Shown: in pieces, positions 12,058 to 23,820 of the stretch
Position numbering within the stretch: position 1 is the stretch's first letter
How the letters are laid out: every line of letters starts with the position of its first letter
Assembly: GCA_963854835.1 (NCBI GenBank)
Contig: OY978527.1
Span: 26,431,557-26,495,556, forward strand
DNA length: 64,000 nucleotides
Source: Megamerina dolium
Taxonomy: Eukaryota > Arthropoda > Insecta > Diptera > Megamerinidae
Reading direction: 5' to 3'
Translations under genes and position numbers: made by a program
Notes under the pieces: model-generated
Seen by the model: the letters and a program-made list of their open reading frames with translations, nothing else
Told to the model about the DNA's origin: nothing
The model's database searches: none

Positions 12058-13079
12058 ATTCAAGGTGGAAGGGATTGATATTGGGTATGATCGGTCAACT
12101 GCCACGCCCACGCTGGTCTTTCAAAGTGACTATTCTCGGAATTAAAAAAATTTTTAACTCGCTATAACTTATTTAATATACCATCTGGGACAACAATATT
12201 TTGCACTTAGAGTTATACCATACTGCACCAAGCCATGCCTACTTTTTATAGTAGCTCCCATATACAGTGCTTGAATTAAAAAAAAAATTAAATCGCTGCA
12301 ACTTCGTCAATCTTTTGTCTAAGAGAACCATATTTGACACATAGATTAATATTGTAGTCCGAAATAAAAACAAATAAAAAAAAAATAAGCTGACATCAAA
12401 TCAGAAAGCCACGACCACTTCTTTATGTCCCTCCCATACAAAGTCAAGGAAATAACAAAAAAAATTTTTAAACCATAACCTTGAAACTATTCAGCTTAGA
12501 GTAACCATATTTCAGTTGCGAATTAGTAATGAAAGGATAACTAGATTTACGAGAAATGGGTTAGCCTACTTTTCGTACTACCCCCATACAAAAGGACCGA
12601 ATTTCTTTTAAATTTAAACCCCTGTAACTTTGGCATTTTTTTGCCGAGAGCAATCACAATTAGCATTTTGATAAATGTAGTGGTCAGAAATAATGTGGCG
12701 TGAAAGCAGCATCGCACTCCCACTTCTTAATTAATGATACAAAGTTGCGAAAATTAAAAAAAAACTAACCGCTATATCTTACGAACTATTCACTGTAGGA
12801 CAACCAAATTTAAGGTGTGGATTAACATTGCAAATATAGATTAGATGTGCACGCCATGCCCACTTTTTATATAGGTTCATGCAAAACCTCGGAATCATCT
12901 TAAACTTTAAAACACCCATAATTTACAAAATACTTCGCCTAGATCAACCATATTTCAGATGTAGATTAAGATTATAGGCAGAAATTAGTCCGCAAAGAAT
13001 TGGTTAACCACGCCTACTTCTTAATATAGCTCCTATACAAATTAGTGCAAATAAAAGAAAAATATGGATATGCGAACAA

Positions 13080-13116
<37 letters not shown>

Positions 13117-13145
13117 GGTGTAATTTGGTAATTTTGACTGTAAGG
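12058..13145 (+). mobile_element. DINE-1-like (Helentron-derived) repeat, 5'-truncated, copy A
   Basis: Shares with the complete copy at 14431 the entry phrase GGGATTGATATTGGG and then the same module series: CCACGCCCAC, GTAGCTCCCATA, a TAACTT motif, AACCATATTTGAC and a GATTAATATTGTAGTC motif. CACGCC-type words recur at 12102, 12232, 12408, 12561, 12714, 12851 and 13006, spaced 130-176 bp. The 3' end is decayed (CAGGGTGTA after a short (TA)n, then GACTGTAAGG at 13145). The terminal left part with the subterminal repeat and (GTCC)n is missing. Confidence 0.75.
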
Positions 13146-13159
13146 TATTTTTTTGAATA

Positions 13160-13866
13160 TAAAGGGACATAACAATTTCGTATTTTTATATGAACGCACC
13201 CATAAACTTTTTTAATCAACTGTCAATGTCAAAAAGTTAGTTAAAGTCAACATTGTAAAGTTCACGAACCAGCAACGTTTGGAAATTATTAAAAATTACT
13301 ACCGAAATTCTGAGTCGGTGGTCGCAACTTTAAGAGCGAAAAATCATCTTCAGCGATGAAGCTCATTTCTGGCTCAATGGCTTTGTCAATAAGCAAAATA
13401 TGCGTTATTGGTCAGCAACAAACCCACAAATTTTTTTTGAGACACCGTTGCATCCGTACAAAGTTACTGTTTTCATGCCGGAGGTGAGATTGGGCCGTAT
13501 TTTTTCGTGGATGATAACGACCGTCATGTTATCGTCAATGGAGAGCGCTATCGTGCTATGTTGGAAGATTATTTGTGGCCAGAATTGGATGAACTTGACA
13601 TCAGCGATATGTGGTTTCAACAAGACGGTGCCACTAGCCACACAGCACACGTCACAATCGATTTATTGCAAGGCAAATTCGGTGAACGTGTTATCTCGAG
13701 AAATGGTCCGGTCGAATGGCCGCCTCGTTCATGCGATCTAGCACCATTGGATTGCTTTTTATGGGGCTTTATCAAGTCACTTGTCTATGCCAACAAGCCA
13801 GCAACTTTAGACGAGCTCAAAGACAACATCCAAAACGAAAAAATTACATCATTTGAGAGGTGAAGT
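13160..13866 (+). pseudogene. DD41D Tc1/mariner transposase relic, subfamily A, copy 1
   Basis: The left end keeps part of the terminal repeat (GGGACATAACAATTT). An N-terminal helix-turn-helix fragment (KFTNQQRL..IIKNYYRNSES, about 13252-13310) has lost its ATG. It is joined out of frame to the catalytic core: FSDEAHF (first Asp, about 13350), NGERYRAMLEDYLWPELDE, WFQQDGATSH (second Asp, about 13625) and PPRSCDLAPLDCFLWG (third Asp), with 41 residues between second and third Asp. The region between the N-terminus and FSDEAHF, roughly the second helix-turn-helix and linker, is deleted. The right end stops at about 13866 without a terminal repeat. Its closest relative in the window is 39908-40717, which shares the same deletion junction. 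Confidence 0.85.
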
Positions 13867-14430
13867 TTTATAGAGCGTTGAATCTCATCAAATGCCTTGA
13901 ATGATGATATTTTCCATTTGATCTTAACATAATCACTTGTCGTTGACCTTTAATGTCTGGGAACAGGTAAAATGCCACTTTACGAGCATGATACCATAAC
14001 AATGAGTTCTTTCGGGAGCAATAGCGACTTATGATACTTCTGATGATCCCTATAGAATTTAACTCGTTCAACGATTTTTTCACCAACACTTTGGATCCTC
14101 TTCTAATCTGGAGAGCATAATTTATTGTGTCTTTTATATTTTATACAGATCTAGACGTAAGTCCTTTGACAATTTCGCAAAGACAAAGTCGTTGGAAAGC
14201 CAACTTAGTACGAACGAAGATGAATTGAGTAAACAACTACAGCAATTTTAACTGTCGACCGTCGACATTGGACAGGTACTTACTATATGCTACATGATAA
14301 AATGGTGACTACAGAAGAAATTATTAAAATGTCTATTAAAAAATGAAAAAAAAGTAGCAACAAACGAATAAGAATTTTACTTTGGCGCCTGCATATTAAT
14401 ATTCGTGTCTGTACTTTCCTTGACCCTTTT
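13867..14430. other. Spacer between the DD41D relic and the DINE-like element
   Basis: Apart from the possible exon at 14149-14275 I recognise nothing here. Confidence 0.4.
14149..14275 (+). other. Possible host exon, uncertain
   Basis: A pyrimidine-rich tract ending TTTTATACAG (AG at 14147-14148) precedes an open stretch reading RRKSFDNFAKTKSLESQLS, then a charged, Gln-rich, coiled-coil-like end, with a TAA at 14249-14251. A donor-like CAG|GTACTT follows at 14275/14276. The amino-acid composition looks more like a real polar protein segment than the surrounding AT-rich noise, and I cannot match it to any mobile element. It could be a terminal exon (ending at the TAA), a decayed internal exon, or chance: 33 open codons alone are weak evidence. 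No partner exon was recognised. Confidence 0.25.
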
Positions 14431-14545
14431 TATACCCTGCATAATGCAATATGCATGGTATATTCATTTCGGTCAGATGTTTGTGTCCACTTGAAGGAAT
14501 CTCCGGAGATATAGACATGGATATATATTCGTTCGATTTAACGAT

Positions 14546-14597
14546 GTCCGTCCGTCCGTCCGTCCGCCCGTCCGTCCGTCCGTCCGTCTGTCTGTCA
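14546..14597 (+). repeat. (GTCY)n microsatellite inside the DINE-like element
   Basis: About a dozen GTCC units with one GCCC variant, ending in GTCTGTCTGTC. A GTCY tract at this position is diagnostic of DINE-1-type elements. Confidence 0.92.
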
Positions 14598-15962
14598 CCT
14601 GGCTGGTTCGCACGATAACTTGAGTAAATATTGAGCTATTTCGATGAAATTTAGCATATGTAATCTATGATCCAAGGGTACGGAGGGGATTGATATTGGG
14701 CATGATCGGTCAATAACCACGCCCACACCAAGCATTCAAAGCGACTAACCTCGAAATTTTCAAAATTTTTAATTTGCTAATATACCACTTGGGACAACAA
14801 TATTTTGCACATAGAGTTATATTATACTACTATATAACCTCACCAAAAGTGGATGAGCCACGCCTACTTTCTAGCGTAGCTCCCATACAAAGTGTCTGTA
14901 CTTCTTTTAAATTGAAACTGCTGTAACTTCTACAATCTTCTGTCTAGAATAACCATAATTGACACTTAGATTAACACGGTAGTCAAAAATAATATGGCAG
15001 AAAATCAATGTGCCACGCCCACTCCTTTTTGGGTCTCCCATACAAAGTTGCGGAAATTAAAAAAAATGTTACCGGTTATAACTTGCAAACTATTCAGCGT
15101 AGAATAACGAGATTTAAGGTGTGGATTAGTATTGTACGAGCAACTAGGCTCACAGAAAATGGGCGCACCACGCCCAGTGTTTATCGTAGCCCCCATACAA
15201 ATTTTAAATTGAAACTGCTGTAACTTCGGCAATCTTTTGTCTAGAATAACCATAATTGACACGTAAATGAATATCGTAGTCGGCAAAAATCTGGCAGAAA
15301 ATCAGTGTGCCACGCCCACTCCTTCATGGGTCTCCCATACAAAGTCGAGTGAATTAAACTAAAATTTTAAACTCCATAGCTTACAAACCATTTAGCCTAG
15401 GACAACGAGACTTTGGGTATGGATTAGTATTGTACGAGCAACTAGGCTCACAGAAAATGGGCGCACCACGCCCAGTGTTTATCGTAGCCCCCATACAAAT
15501 TTTAAATTGAAACAGCTGTAACTTAGGCAATCTTATGTCTACAATAACCATAATTGACACTTAAATTAATATCGTAGTCGGAAGTAATCTGGCGAATAAT
15601 CAGCGTACCACGCCCACTTCTTATTGGGGCTCCCATACAAAGTTGAGGAAATTAAACAAAAATGTTAACCACCATAACTTAGAAACTATTCAACGTAGGA
15701 CACCAAATTTAAGGTGTGGATTAACATTGAAAAATTAATTGGATTTACTAGAAAGTGGTAAGCCACGCCCACTTTTTATATAGCTCCCATACTAAGCCTC
15801 GGAATTATCTTAAAATCCTTTTACTTCGTCAAAGTTAACCATATTCGGGTGTAAATTAGTAGTATATGCAAAAATTGTTTCTCGAAAAGTGGAAATAAAA
15901 GAAAATTTGGATATTCGAGTAAACTTTTTATATATAAATCTACATATGCAGGGTATAGTTTG

Positions 15963-15978
15963 GTCGGCCCCAGCCGAC
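15963..15978 (+). other. 3' terminal hairpin of the DINE-like element
   Basis: Perfect 6-bp GC-rich stem (GTCGGC / GCCGAC) with a CCCA loop, just inside the 3' end. In copy A the equivalent site has decayed. Confidence 0.8.
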
Positions 15979-15987
15979 TGTAAGGAG

Positions 15988-17280
15988 ATTTTTTTACTGG
16001 TACTTTACTCTCACTTTTACATCATACATATTATGTACACTGGGGAATCCACTTGTTGTGGGAATTTATTCGGTTTTTTTATTTTGTATGTTCACACTAT
16101 TACTGCTGCATAATCATCTGCAGCAGATAAACAGGTTAAACGAATAGCAGACATATGAAAAAATGTGAGAATAGTCGTATGATGCTCACGTTGACCTCAA
16201 TTGTTAACTTTTGTAAATGTACGATACATACGAAAGTATGTATATACGAGTATGTATGTATGTATGTGCTAAAACTGAAGTTGCCAAGGATAATATTACA
16301 ATGTTGGCTAGTGTGATGAGAAATTATATTATATCTTCCCATAGATAAATGTATGGTGCAATTATGTAGGTACATACAAACAGTGCTACATTCCGATAGA
16401 AATGCAATTGATATGTCAATGTTGCAGCAACAATTTCTTCTCTTCTGTTCTCAGTGGTGTACATCATGGTGTTGCCTGCTTTTTCGCCCCATTATTTTCT
16501 TCATTATTGCACTTGCACATGCTGCACCTTACCCCCCAATTGGTGAACTTTTTTTAGAATATTTATCAAACATATCATCATGGTCATAGTGTAAAAATTT
16601 ATGAAATCTCAGTTAGATACTTGGGCTTTCGCTTTTCATCTCTACTTTCATCTTTTTTTGCGCAATTCTATATTTTTTTTTCTATAAAATTACACAAACT
16701 GAAGAGGAGTGAACATTTTTCTATTTTTGAATGCTCAAGCAGCAGTAGCAGCAGCAACATTTTAGCTGTTACAGTAGTAGCAGCAGCACTTCAAATGCAT
16801 AGTAATGAGTGTGCAATTGTTGAAAGAGAATGGGATCAAAAAAAAAAAATGTAGAAAAAATATTTTATGAAATTGCTTGCATATGCTGGAAAAAATTATT
16901 CTTTCTTGCTTAGACCGAAAATTGATATTTGATGACATATGAAAAAATTGGATATTTTTATGCGTTCTCATTCTTATCTATTTTGATATTTCATAATTTT
17001 ACACTTGCTTTTATATTTTTACAATGCATTAATTTTGCCTAAATTGAATTTTAGTTTATATTAAATATTAAATACACTACCTTTTTACTGAGATTGATGA
17101 TTCTTTTGGCGTATCAATGCATTACGGTGCGCGATCACATTTTATTTTATGGCCTCATAAGCTTTTTAATATATTTGTGCAAAATTGTTTAAAACTTATA
17201 CTTAAAGTCGTGTTAAAGGTAAGAATTTATATCGGGAATTTTATGTAAATGATCTATCCCTCAGGATTTATTATTTCGCC
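15988..17280. other. AT-rich non-coding stretch with short repeats
   Basis: Holds a (GTAT)n run near 16245-16265 and AGC/GTA trinucleotide clusters at about 16736-16790. No gene seen. Confidence 0.5.
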
Positions 17281-17510
17281 AATCAGCGAATACAATCCAA
17301 GTGCCTGCGAATTATTGTAAACGCGCCTTGGTATATGAGGAACGTTAACATCCATCGAGATTTGAATGTATCCACTATTTCTGAGGAAGTTGCAATGTCC
17401 TGTAGAAACTACATTCAAAAATTACAGATTTGAATACTTATTGTGAGTTTCTCCGAATGGTAGAAAGATTCAATAAATTCTTAGTATTTAAAAAAATAAT
17501 AATAATAATA
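17281..17510 (+). pseudogene. Jockey-type non-LTR retrotransposon, 3'-end relic
   Basis: Nearly matches 58310-58450 of the longer Jockey copy: the words AATACAATCCAAGTG, CGCGCCTTGGTATATGAGG and GTTAACATCCATCGAGAT are shared, encoding the C-terminal end of the reverse-transcriptase protein (RNAPWYMRxVNIHRDLN-like). An internal deletion then joins the coding part (after AAAATTACAGA) to the 3' untranslated end. The element finishes in an A-rich tail that has become (AAT)n at 17490-17515. It is 5'-truncated, as is usual for this class. Confidence 0.8.
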
Positions 17511-17768
17511 ATAATAAGAATTGCCATATCCAGGAAATTGAAGACTCACAAATGTCTCAGGAGAAACATCGCTCTTGAATATCTAAAACCATGAATAGTT
17601 AAGTTATTCCAACTGAAAATTCACTGAATAGAATCGAGTATTGATTGTAGTAAAAGGTCTAGGCAATAAATTGATATTGATGATTTAATTACAATCACAA
17701 TCACATAAATTGAAATGCCAAAAGGGATAGCCTAGATCTAGATAGACCCAATCTAACCTAATCATACC

Positions 17769-18005
17769 GAAGAATTCTTTGGTTGGGCTTTTCCTCCAGT
17801 ACTGTGGTGCGTCTTAAATTTGAACATTATTGGAAGTAGCGTACTTATATTATTATTACAGAGCTATTTTAAAAGGGAAAAATTACTAATTTGCTTGATG
17901 TATTTCTGAAAAAATTCGATTCATAAGGTAGCGGCCGTGTCTCGAACTCACGCTGATATTCACTGTAGGGCAATAAACTAACAAACTAAGCTGCGATGTC
18001 GTAAG
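17769..18005 (-). mobile_element. tRNA-derived SINE, copy 1, decayed
   Basis: The minus strand starts at about 18005 with a tRNA-like head. It retains a B box (GAGTTCGAGAC, near 17949-17939), while the A box is degenerate. The body contains GTCCAAATTTAAGACGCA-like sequence seen in the complete copy at 46016-46373. The middle of the body is shortened. Confidence 0.6.
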
Positions 18006-19918
18006 GTTAAAGAATCCTGCAGTTATATTTTTCGTAGGTTGTGTCTCGTTCTCCCCTAAATTATCTTGTTTGAAGTAACAAACTTCTGTTATATGCTTTT
18101 CCAATATAATTTTCAATTAGCCGTAAACTTTGAACGCTAAAGGAAGAAACATAAAAATATAGAAAACTTAAAAAAACCAAACGCGCTTTTACTTGCTGTG
18201 TGCCATCAGTTATGTATAGTAATTGTATTTGTATGTGGATGACGAAAAATAAAAGAAAACGAAAACACAGCTGTTGCATATATAAAAAACACGTACATAC
18301 CACTACTGTTGGCTGTTAAAGTTTAATTCTGTGGCGCATATGGCTTTATAGCGGAAAAAAATTAATCAAATAGCAATTGCAACATAGATGAAAAAAAACA
18401 TGGAGTGAAAGAGTACAATGGGACCGACGATAATAACCACTTAAAAGCCCTCGAATATTCCCGCATGTGTGTGTGTATATATGTGTATGGCCTTATTTAG
18501 TTCTGCACATTTTGTATTTGTACTTTACTAAAATTATAGGATTTGTATCTATATTTGTTACGTTGATGTATTATATATAAAGCTGTAAACGCTCTTATTC
18601 TCGTTTTCTTTTTTTTCATTCATTCATTAAGGATTTTCCATTAATTCAAGCACAACACTAATGGAGTTTAAAATTTAACCTCACCTTGCCTATAAATCAA
18701 CTAATAAAAAAAAATAAAAATAAAAATAAAATAAAAGATAAACACACATACAAGCAACCATAAATATATTTTTCCAGTTTGGAAATGGCAGCAGTGCTAG
18801 TGGAAGGGTAAATAGATATCTCTTTGAAGTGTATATTCGTTGATAACTATTTCATTGGAAATTTCATGCATGGCATCCTCATATACCCTATATGTCAATA
18901 GGTAACATATAATGTCGAAAAAAATATATTAAAAATTCCGCACTTTCCATTTTGTGTCTTTTTTCGCCCCACTACTCTTTTTTGTAGAATTAAATTCTTG
19001 ATATATTACCCCTACCAACGGATGCAAATAATCAACGAAAAATTTTTCCATTGATTTTGGTAACCATAACCACAACTTTCTATAGGCTACTGCACATACA
19101 CACACATATCCATTATCCATTGCTTATCCATTAGTGACATTTTTCTATTGGGCAGTTGTTATTATATTGACATGAATGATAAGTTTTTCCTCTTTTGTGT
19201 TTTTTTAAGCCTAATATTTATGTTGTAAGTACTGCATATTGTATCGCATACCATAATGGTTTAGTGGCCGAAAGTGTTAAATGGCACTGTAACTTGGGGG
19301 GATTTCAACGACTTTGCATACTACATTAAATATTGTTGATTTGTGGAATATTTTTTCGAAAAATTATCGAAATTAGTCAGCAATCAAATCAAGTCAAATT
19401 TTTAAACAGAAATATCAATTTGCGATCGTTGCCAAAGATGCCAAAATGAAATATTGGCTTTGCATAGAAATGTGTTTTACAATTTTAAGCACTTTTGCTC
19501 ATATTAAAGAAGTTGAAGAATAAGTTTGAAAAACCAGATACGGTTATATTTACGTTTGGGGACCTTCTCTTGTAATGCAGTCAAAATATAACGTGCTGTC
19601 CCCTGCAACCATTTGAATTAAATGTATACCAGACATTTGGCTTTTACAGGAGGTATTACCTCTCAAAAGGAGACAAACGAGGTTGCGTCTCTCTTTCCTT
19701 GTTCTTGGAATTCTTATCTTTTATTGTACTGTATTGTATTTATTGTATTATATTACGTTATCACTATACTTCATTATCATTATATCCGGCAGATTCCGAG
19801 AGACTAAAAAAAAGGCCATTAGCGGTCATGACAAGCCTCAATTTGAGAGCAACACTTTGGTAGTCAGAACACCATAGCGATCATTCCATAATAAGACTAA
19901 ACCATAAAATAAAAAAAA
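18006..19918. other. AT-rich non-coding stretch
   Basis: No gene or repeat family recognised beyond short A/T-rich runs (for example AAAAT repeats near 18710-18735). Confidence 0.5.
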
Positions 19919-20190
19919 ATAAATATGTGGCACATAAAGCCCCAAAGGCTTCATTGGCCGAGCTTCTCTTCCATTACTGTTGTGCGTCTTAAATTTGGAT
20001 AGTATTAGAAGAGACCTACTTATTTTAGCCGGTTCCGAACGGCAGAACACTTGTGACATCACTTTTTCTGAGCTTTGTCACAGAGTTCTTTAAGAAGCTT
20101 TTTTAAGGCAAGTTGTTACTGTCGGAAGAATTGCTAATTGTTTGCCGACAGGTGGGTACCATTCGAAAGAAAAATCTTTCGAATCGCTTT
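19919..20190 (-). mobile_element. tRNA-derived SINE body, copy 2, head missing
   Basis: Reverse-complement match to the body of the complete SINE at 46100-46360, including GCCGTTCGGAACCGG, AAGTAGGTC, AAGACGCACAACAGTAATGG and GTGCCACATATTTATT. The tRNA-like head is absent, so this is 5'-truncated. Confidence 0.85.
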
Positions 20191-22965
20191 TATAGCTTAT
20201 TTTGAAGGGAATGTGACGAGGAAACTTCAGAACATCTAGATGTGTTCAACCGACCTTCACCGACGAAATACCCTCTCTATGTGTAATCAGAGAGAATAAA
20301 AAATTCACGAGAAATATCATACATGTTGATATCTAAAACTATTACTCACTGCCTCAGATCTGCTGATGACATGCATGAAGAACATGAAGAATTCCTACAT
20401 TTGTTTACATTTACGTATCTGTTTGGCAGTTGTCAAATAATAGGGTGGTATTTTCGAAATTATCTAGCCTATAAGTACAACATTATTTTAATATTTGGCA
20501 CAAACATTTACATGGTATTACTATCGGCAATTTTGATCTATATTTTATAAAGGGAGAATGGTAGGGATTGAAGGAAAAAATCGATTCAATTAATCAATTT
20601 GCACTGATTTAGATATTTCTGAAGAAGAGCTGTATAGCAAAAGCATCTAATAAATTTTAATATAAAATACAGTTAATATTTAAATGGGTAGGAAAAGGTT
20701 ACAAAAGGTTTGCAATTATTTACTTCATTTATTCATAATAAATTTTTTATATTTTTTGTCGTTATTATTATTTTGCTTTTTCCATTAGATAAAAGTACAT
20801 GTACATATGTACACTCTACAGCCTGTGATTTGCTTAAGAGGTATTCACCATGTAGGATAAGCGGTCTGTGAAAATAAATATGTTGAAATGAATGAATGTT
20901 TATTTAATAGTTTGGCATCTCTTAAAGAATGCCTCAAAACAGTGAACACTTAATTTTTAACTAAGAAACGAATGCAAATATGGAAATCAGCGAATATATT
21001 TTGAATATATTTAAATATATAGTAAGTGAATATTTTTCAGTGAATGAATAATAGGTTAATAAGCGCTAGAAATGCTACTCAAAGATACTCTTTCATTGAG
21101 AAAATACGAGCGAGATAGTAAATAATTTGCTTTGGCGTTTACCAGTTCAATCATCATACATCGTGAATACCGCCATCATTTTCTAACATTACAATTTGGT
21201 CTATTCCATACTTTTTTCTATTTCTGCTGTTTTTTTTCACTTAAGATGAAATGAATTTGTTTTGCCCCTTTTATATTTTCTTGTGCAAAACAATTTCATT
21301 AGCTGCTTTTGGAGGCCATCAAGGAATTTTTAGCTTCCCTACTGTGTGTTGACGCATATGTACACAACAATATCTGCGTTGTACTATTTACTTCTTATTT
21401 CTTTCTGCATGGTTTGCACTTTTCATATTTAAATTTTTATTGTAGGTAAATGTTAGAAATGTGTAAATTTCTTTGTGTAATAAACGTGTGTGTGTGTGGC
21501 AAAATTACGTATTCATATACTTATGTAAAATTAAATGTAATACGATTTAAATTTGTTTTTAAGTTTTATTTGTAAATTGTTAAATTATATATGTAATTTC
21601 GTTTTTTTGAGACCCTATTTAAAGTATTTAAACGATTTTCATGATTATTATGAAAATTTTCAATCGAAATGAATTTGAAAAAGAAAATAAGGATTATTAT
21701 CCAATCAAAATGTAAATAATTTAATATTCATATCGTGTACAAACAAGTTGAAAACTCACTGAAGAAATTACAAGCAAGTGTAACCAAGTAATTTAAATAA
21801 TAATAAGAGAAATGCCCATAATGATTTGTTTACAAAACACCTATAAAGTGACACCCACACACACACACACATAAACGATACTTTATTCTTCATTATTATC
21901 TATTGATCTATACGATGAATAATAAAGAATCAGTATGAACAATTCAAACTTTTGTGCTCATTACAATTCAAAACGGAAGTTCATGTTGAATGATGAAAAA
22001 ATGGAGGAGTAGAAAATAAAATAATATAAACAGTGCAAAAAATTCTATTCCGATGTTGGTCAAATGGTAATTTTTCTAACGTAATTTTTATTATTTTGCA
22101 AAAATGGTTTTGTTTCATTTTATATAAAATTTATTTTACAGTATTTGTATATGATCGGGTGTGTTTTTGGAGTATTGTTTTTAAATTGATTTTATTTTTT
22201 CAATCACAGCCATTTTGACAGCTGGCAGATGATTCATAGTCAGACTGCTTTATTATTTAATAATGAACGATTTTATGGCGAAGTTTATAAATTAACTTGA
22301 TAGTTGCGTATGCTATGTCCATTTAACGGTGATTCTAATTGTAGATTACAAATATTTCGAACAACCATGAATCAGTGTTGCATTGGGAACACTGTAATTG
22401 TAATTGTCCCACAGCGTGTGATAAAAATGTTATTACTCAAACCGACTCGAACCGTTGATTTGGCATTGGCTCGTGCAAGTATTAAATTTAGGAATTATGC
22501 GAAATCGTTCTTTACTCTTGACTTCAATAAAAATCTTGGTTATAATTTATTAAAGAAAACGAAGATCTAAAAGATCTAGCAAATTAACATTTTTGGATTA
22601 TTTTCTGTGGCGATGTGTGAAATCAGAAGACATAATATTGCTCATATATTACCTCAGCTATTCACTTTATTCTAGCCAGCTCCCGAAATCATAAATAAAT
22701 ATCAAGAACCTTAAATTATATTTTCAAACAACGACAATACCCTGGTCAATAACATGATTTATAAGTATTTAATATAAATAAAAATTTCTATGCAATTATG
22801 TTAAAAATAATATTTTAATAAAAGATTAAATTATTTGTCTTTCTATTGTATAATCCCAAGCAATTTTTAATTTGGGTGGTCAAATTGTGTTTGTTTAATT
22901 TTGCTAGTGACCAGTTTCTTTGCAGTTCTTTGAAAATTTATAAAAAAAAATTAATATGTGATACT
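20191..22965. other. AT-rich non-coding stretch
   Basis: No gene recognised. Short (GT)n near 21488 and (CA)n near 21855-21870 are present. Confidence 0.5.
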
Positions 22966-23165
22966 TTTAAGCCCCGAAGGGATCTTGGCAGAGCTTCTCT
23001 TCCACTACTGTCGTGCGTGTTAAATTTTGGATAGTATTGGAAGGCACCTACTTATTTTTGCGGTTCCGAACGGCAGAACCTTTATAAGCATTTTCATGGA
23101 AAATTGTTACTGCTGGAAGAATTGTCAATTGCTTCCTCAGTTCGTTTTCTCGTAGTAAGAATTTG
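22966..23165 (-). mobile_element. tRNA-derived SINE body, copy 3, diverged
   Basis: Shares with the other copies the words GAGCTTCTCTTCCACTACTG, TGCGTGTTAAATTTTGGATAGTATTGGAAG (in parts), GGTTCCGAACGGCAGAAC and GTTACTGCTGGAAGAATTG. The head and part of the body are missing. Confidence 0.78.
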
Positions 23166-23820
23166 TCATGAAAATGCTTCTAAAAGACTTAGAAAGGCCT
23201 TTGTCAAAAGAAATTTGTATTGCGGAACCGCCTAGTACAAGCAGACAACAGTACTGGAGGCCAAAGGGATTTTCACATCAATATATATTTTCTTTATTTG
23301 ATAAGTGCTAATTGCTATTTTATTGAACATCAGATACGCAGGCTTAAGAAAAGCAACTACGGAAAGACTAGCGGCAAGGACAAAAAGAGCTACAATGTAT
23401 ATGAACTGAATGTCTCTACCTGTATGCTTTTCTAGTATTTAGAAGTTTAATTCAGTTTTCATCGCGATTACAATCACAATTAATCACAACTTTGATCGAA
23501 TTTTCGATATTTTGAAACAAAGAATTCTGTTGGAAGATATTATCCAATTTCGAGCAACGTTTTTATCTGAAAAAACCATGAGGGTGTGTAATACATATTG
23601 TATCAAAATACAGTACATATTGGATATTATTGGTTTACAACCAGATCGATTTTTTAACTTCAAAAGTAGAATTGCATGATTTAGGAATGCTAACCATAAA
23701 AACAGTGGACCAAATATTGTTCACACAAGTGAAATTTCACGTTTTAACTCTGTATTAGAAATATGACCTCTGTGAAATTATTACTGAAATTGAAATTGAA
23801 ATATTTACTCTATATACAAG
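23166..23820. other. AT-rich non-coding stretch
   Basis: Nothing recognised. Confidence 0.5.

Larger units (their letters stand above)
14431..15987 (+). mobile_element. DINE-1-like (Helentron-derived) non-autonomous element, complete copy B
   Basis: The architecture matches what is known of DINE-1/Helentron-associated elements. A 13-bp subterminal inverted repeat TATACCCTGCATA lies at 14431-14443 with its complement at 15945-15957. A (GTCC/GTCT)n tract lies at 14546-14597. A 3' hairpin GTCGGC-CCCA-GCCGAC lies at 15963-15978, followed by TGTAAGGAG and a T run. The left edge follows TTTT. The interior is a tandem series of CACGCC-containing modules at 14717, 14858, 15013, 15168, 15310, 15466, 15608 and 15763. 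Spacings alternate near 142 and 155 bp, and the central pair repeats as a unit of about 297 bp. There is no coding capacity. Naming as DINE-1-like rests on architecture, not on a database match. Confidence 0.82.

Noticed and set aside
14546..14597. A CRISPR-like or regulatory tandem array of GTCC
   Set aside because: It is a simple microsatellite at the standard place inside a DINE-1-type element; there are no spacers.
14431..15957. Terminal inverted repeats of a cut-and-paste DNA transposon
   Set aside because: The repeats are subterminal, the hairpin lies outside the right one, and no target duplication is seen, which fits a Helentron derivative better.
22304..22570. An 88-codon open frame that might be a small gene
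   Set aside because: Composition looks random for AT-rich DNA, and nothing around it supports a gene.
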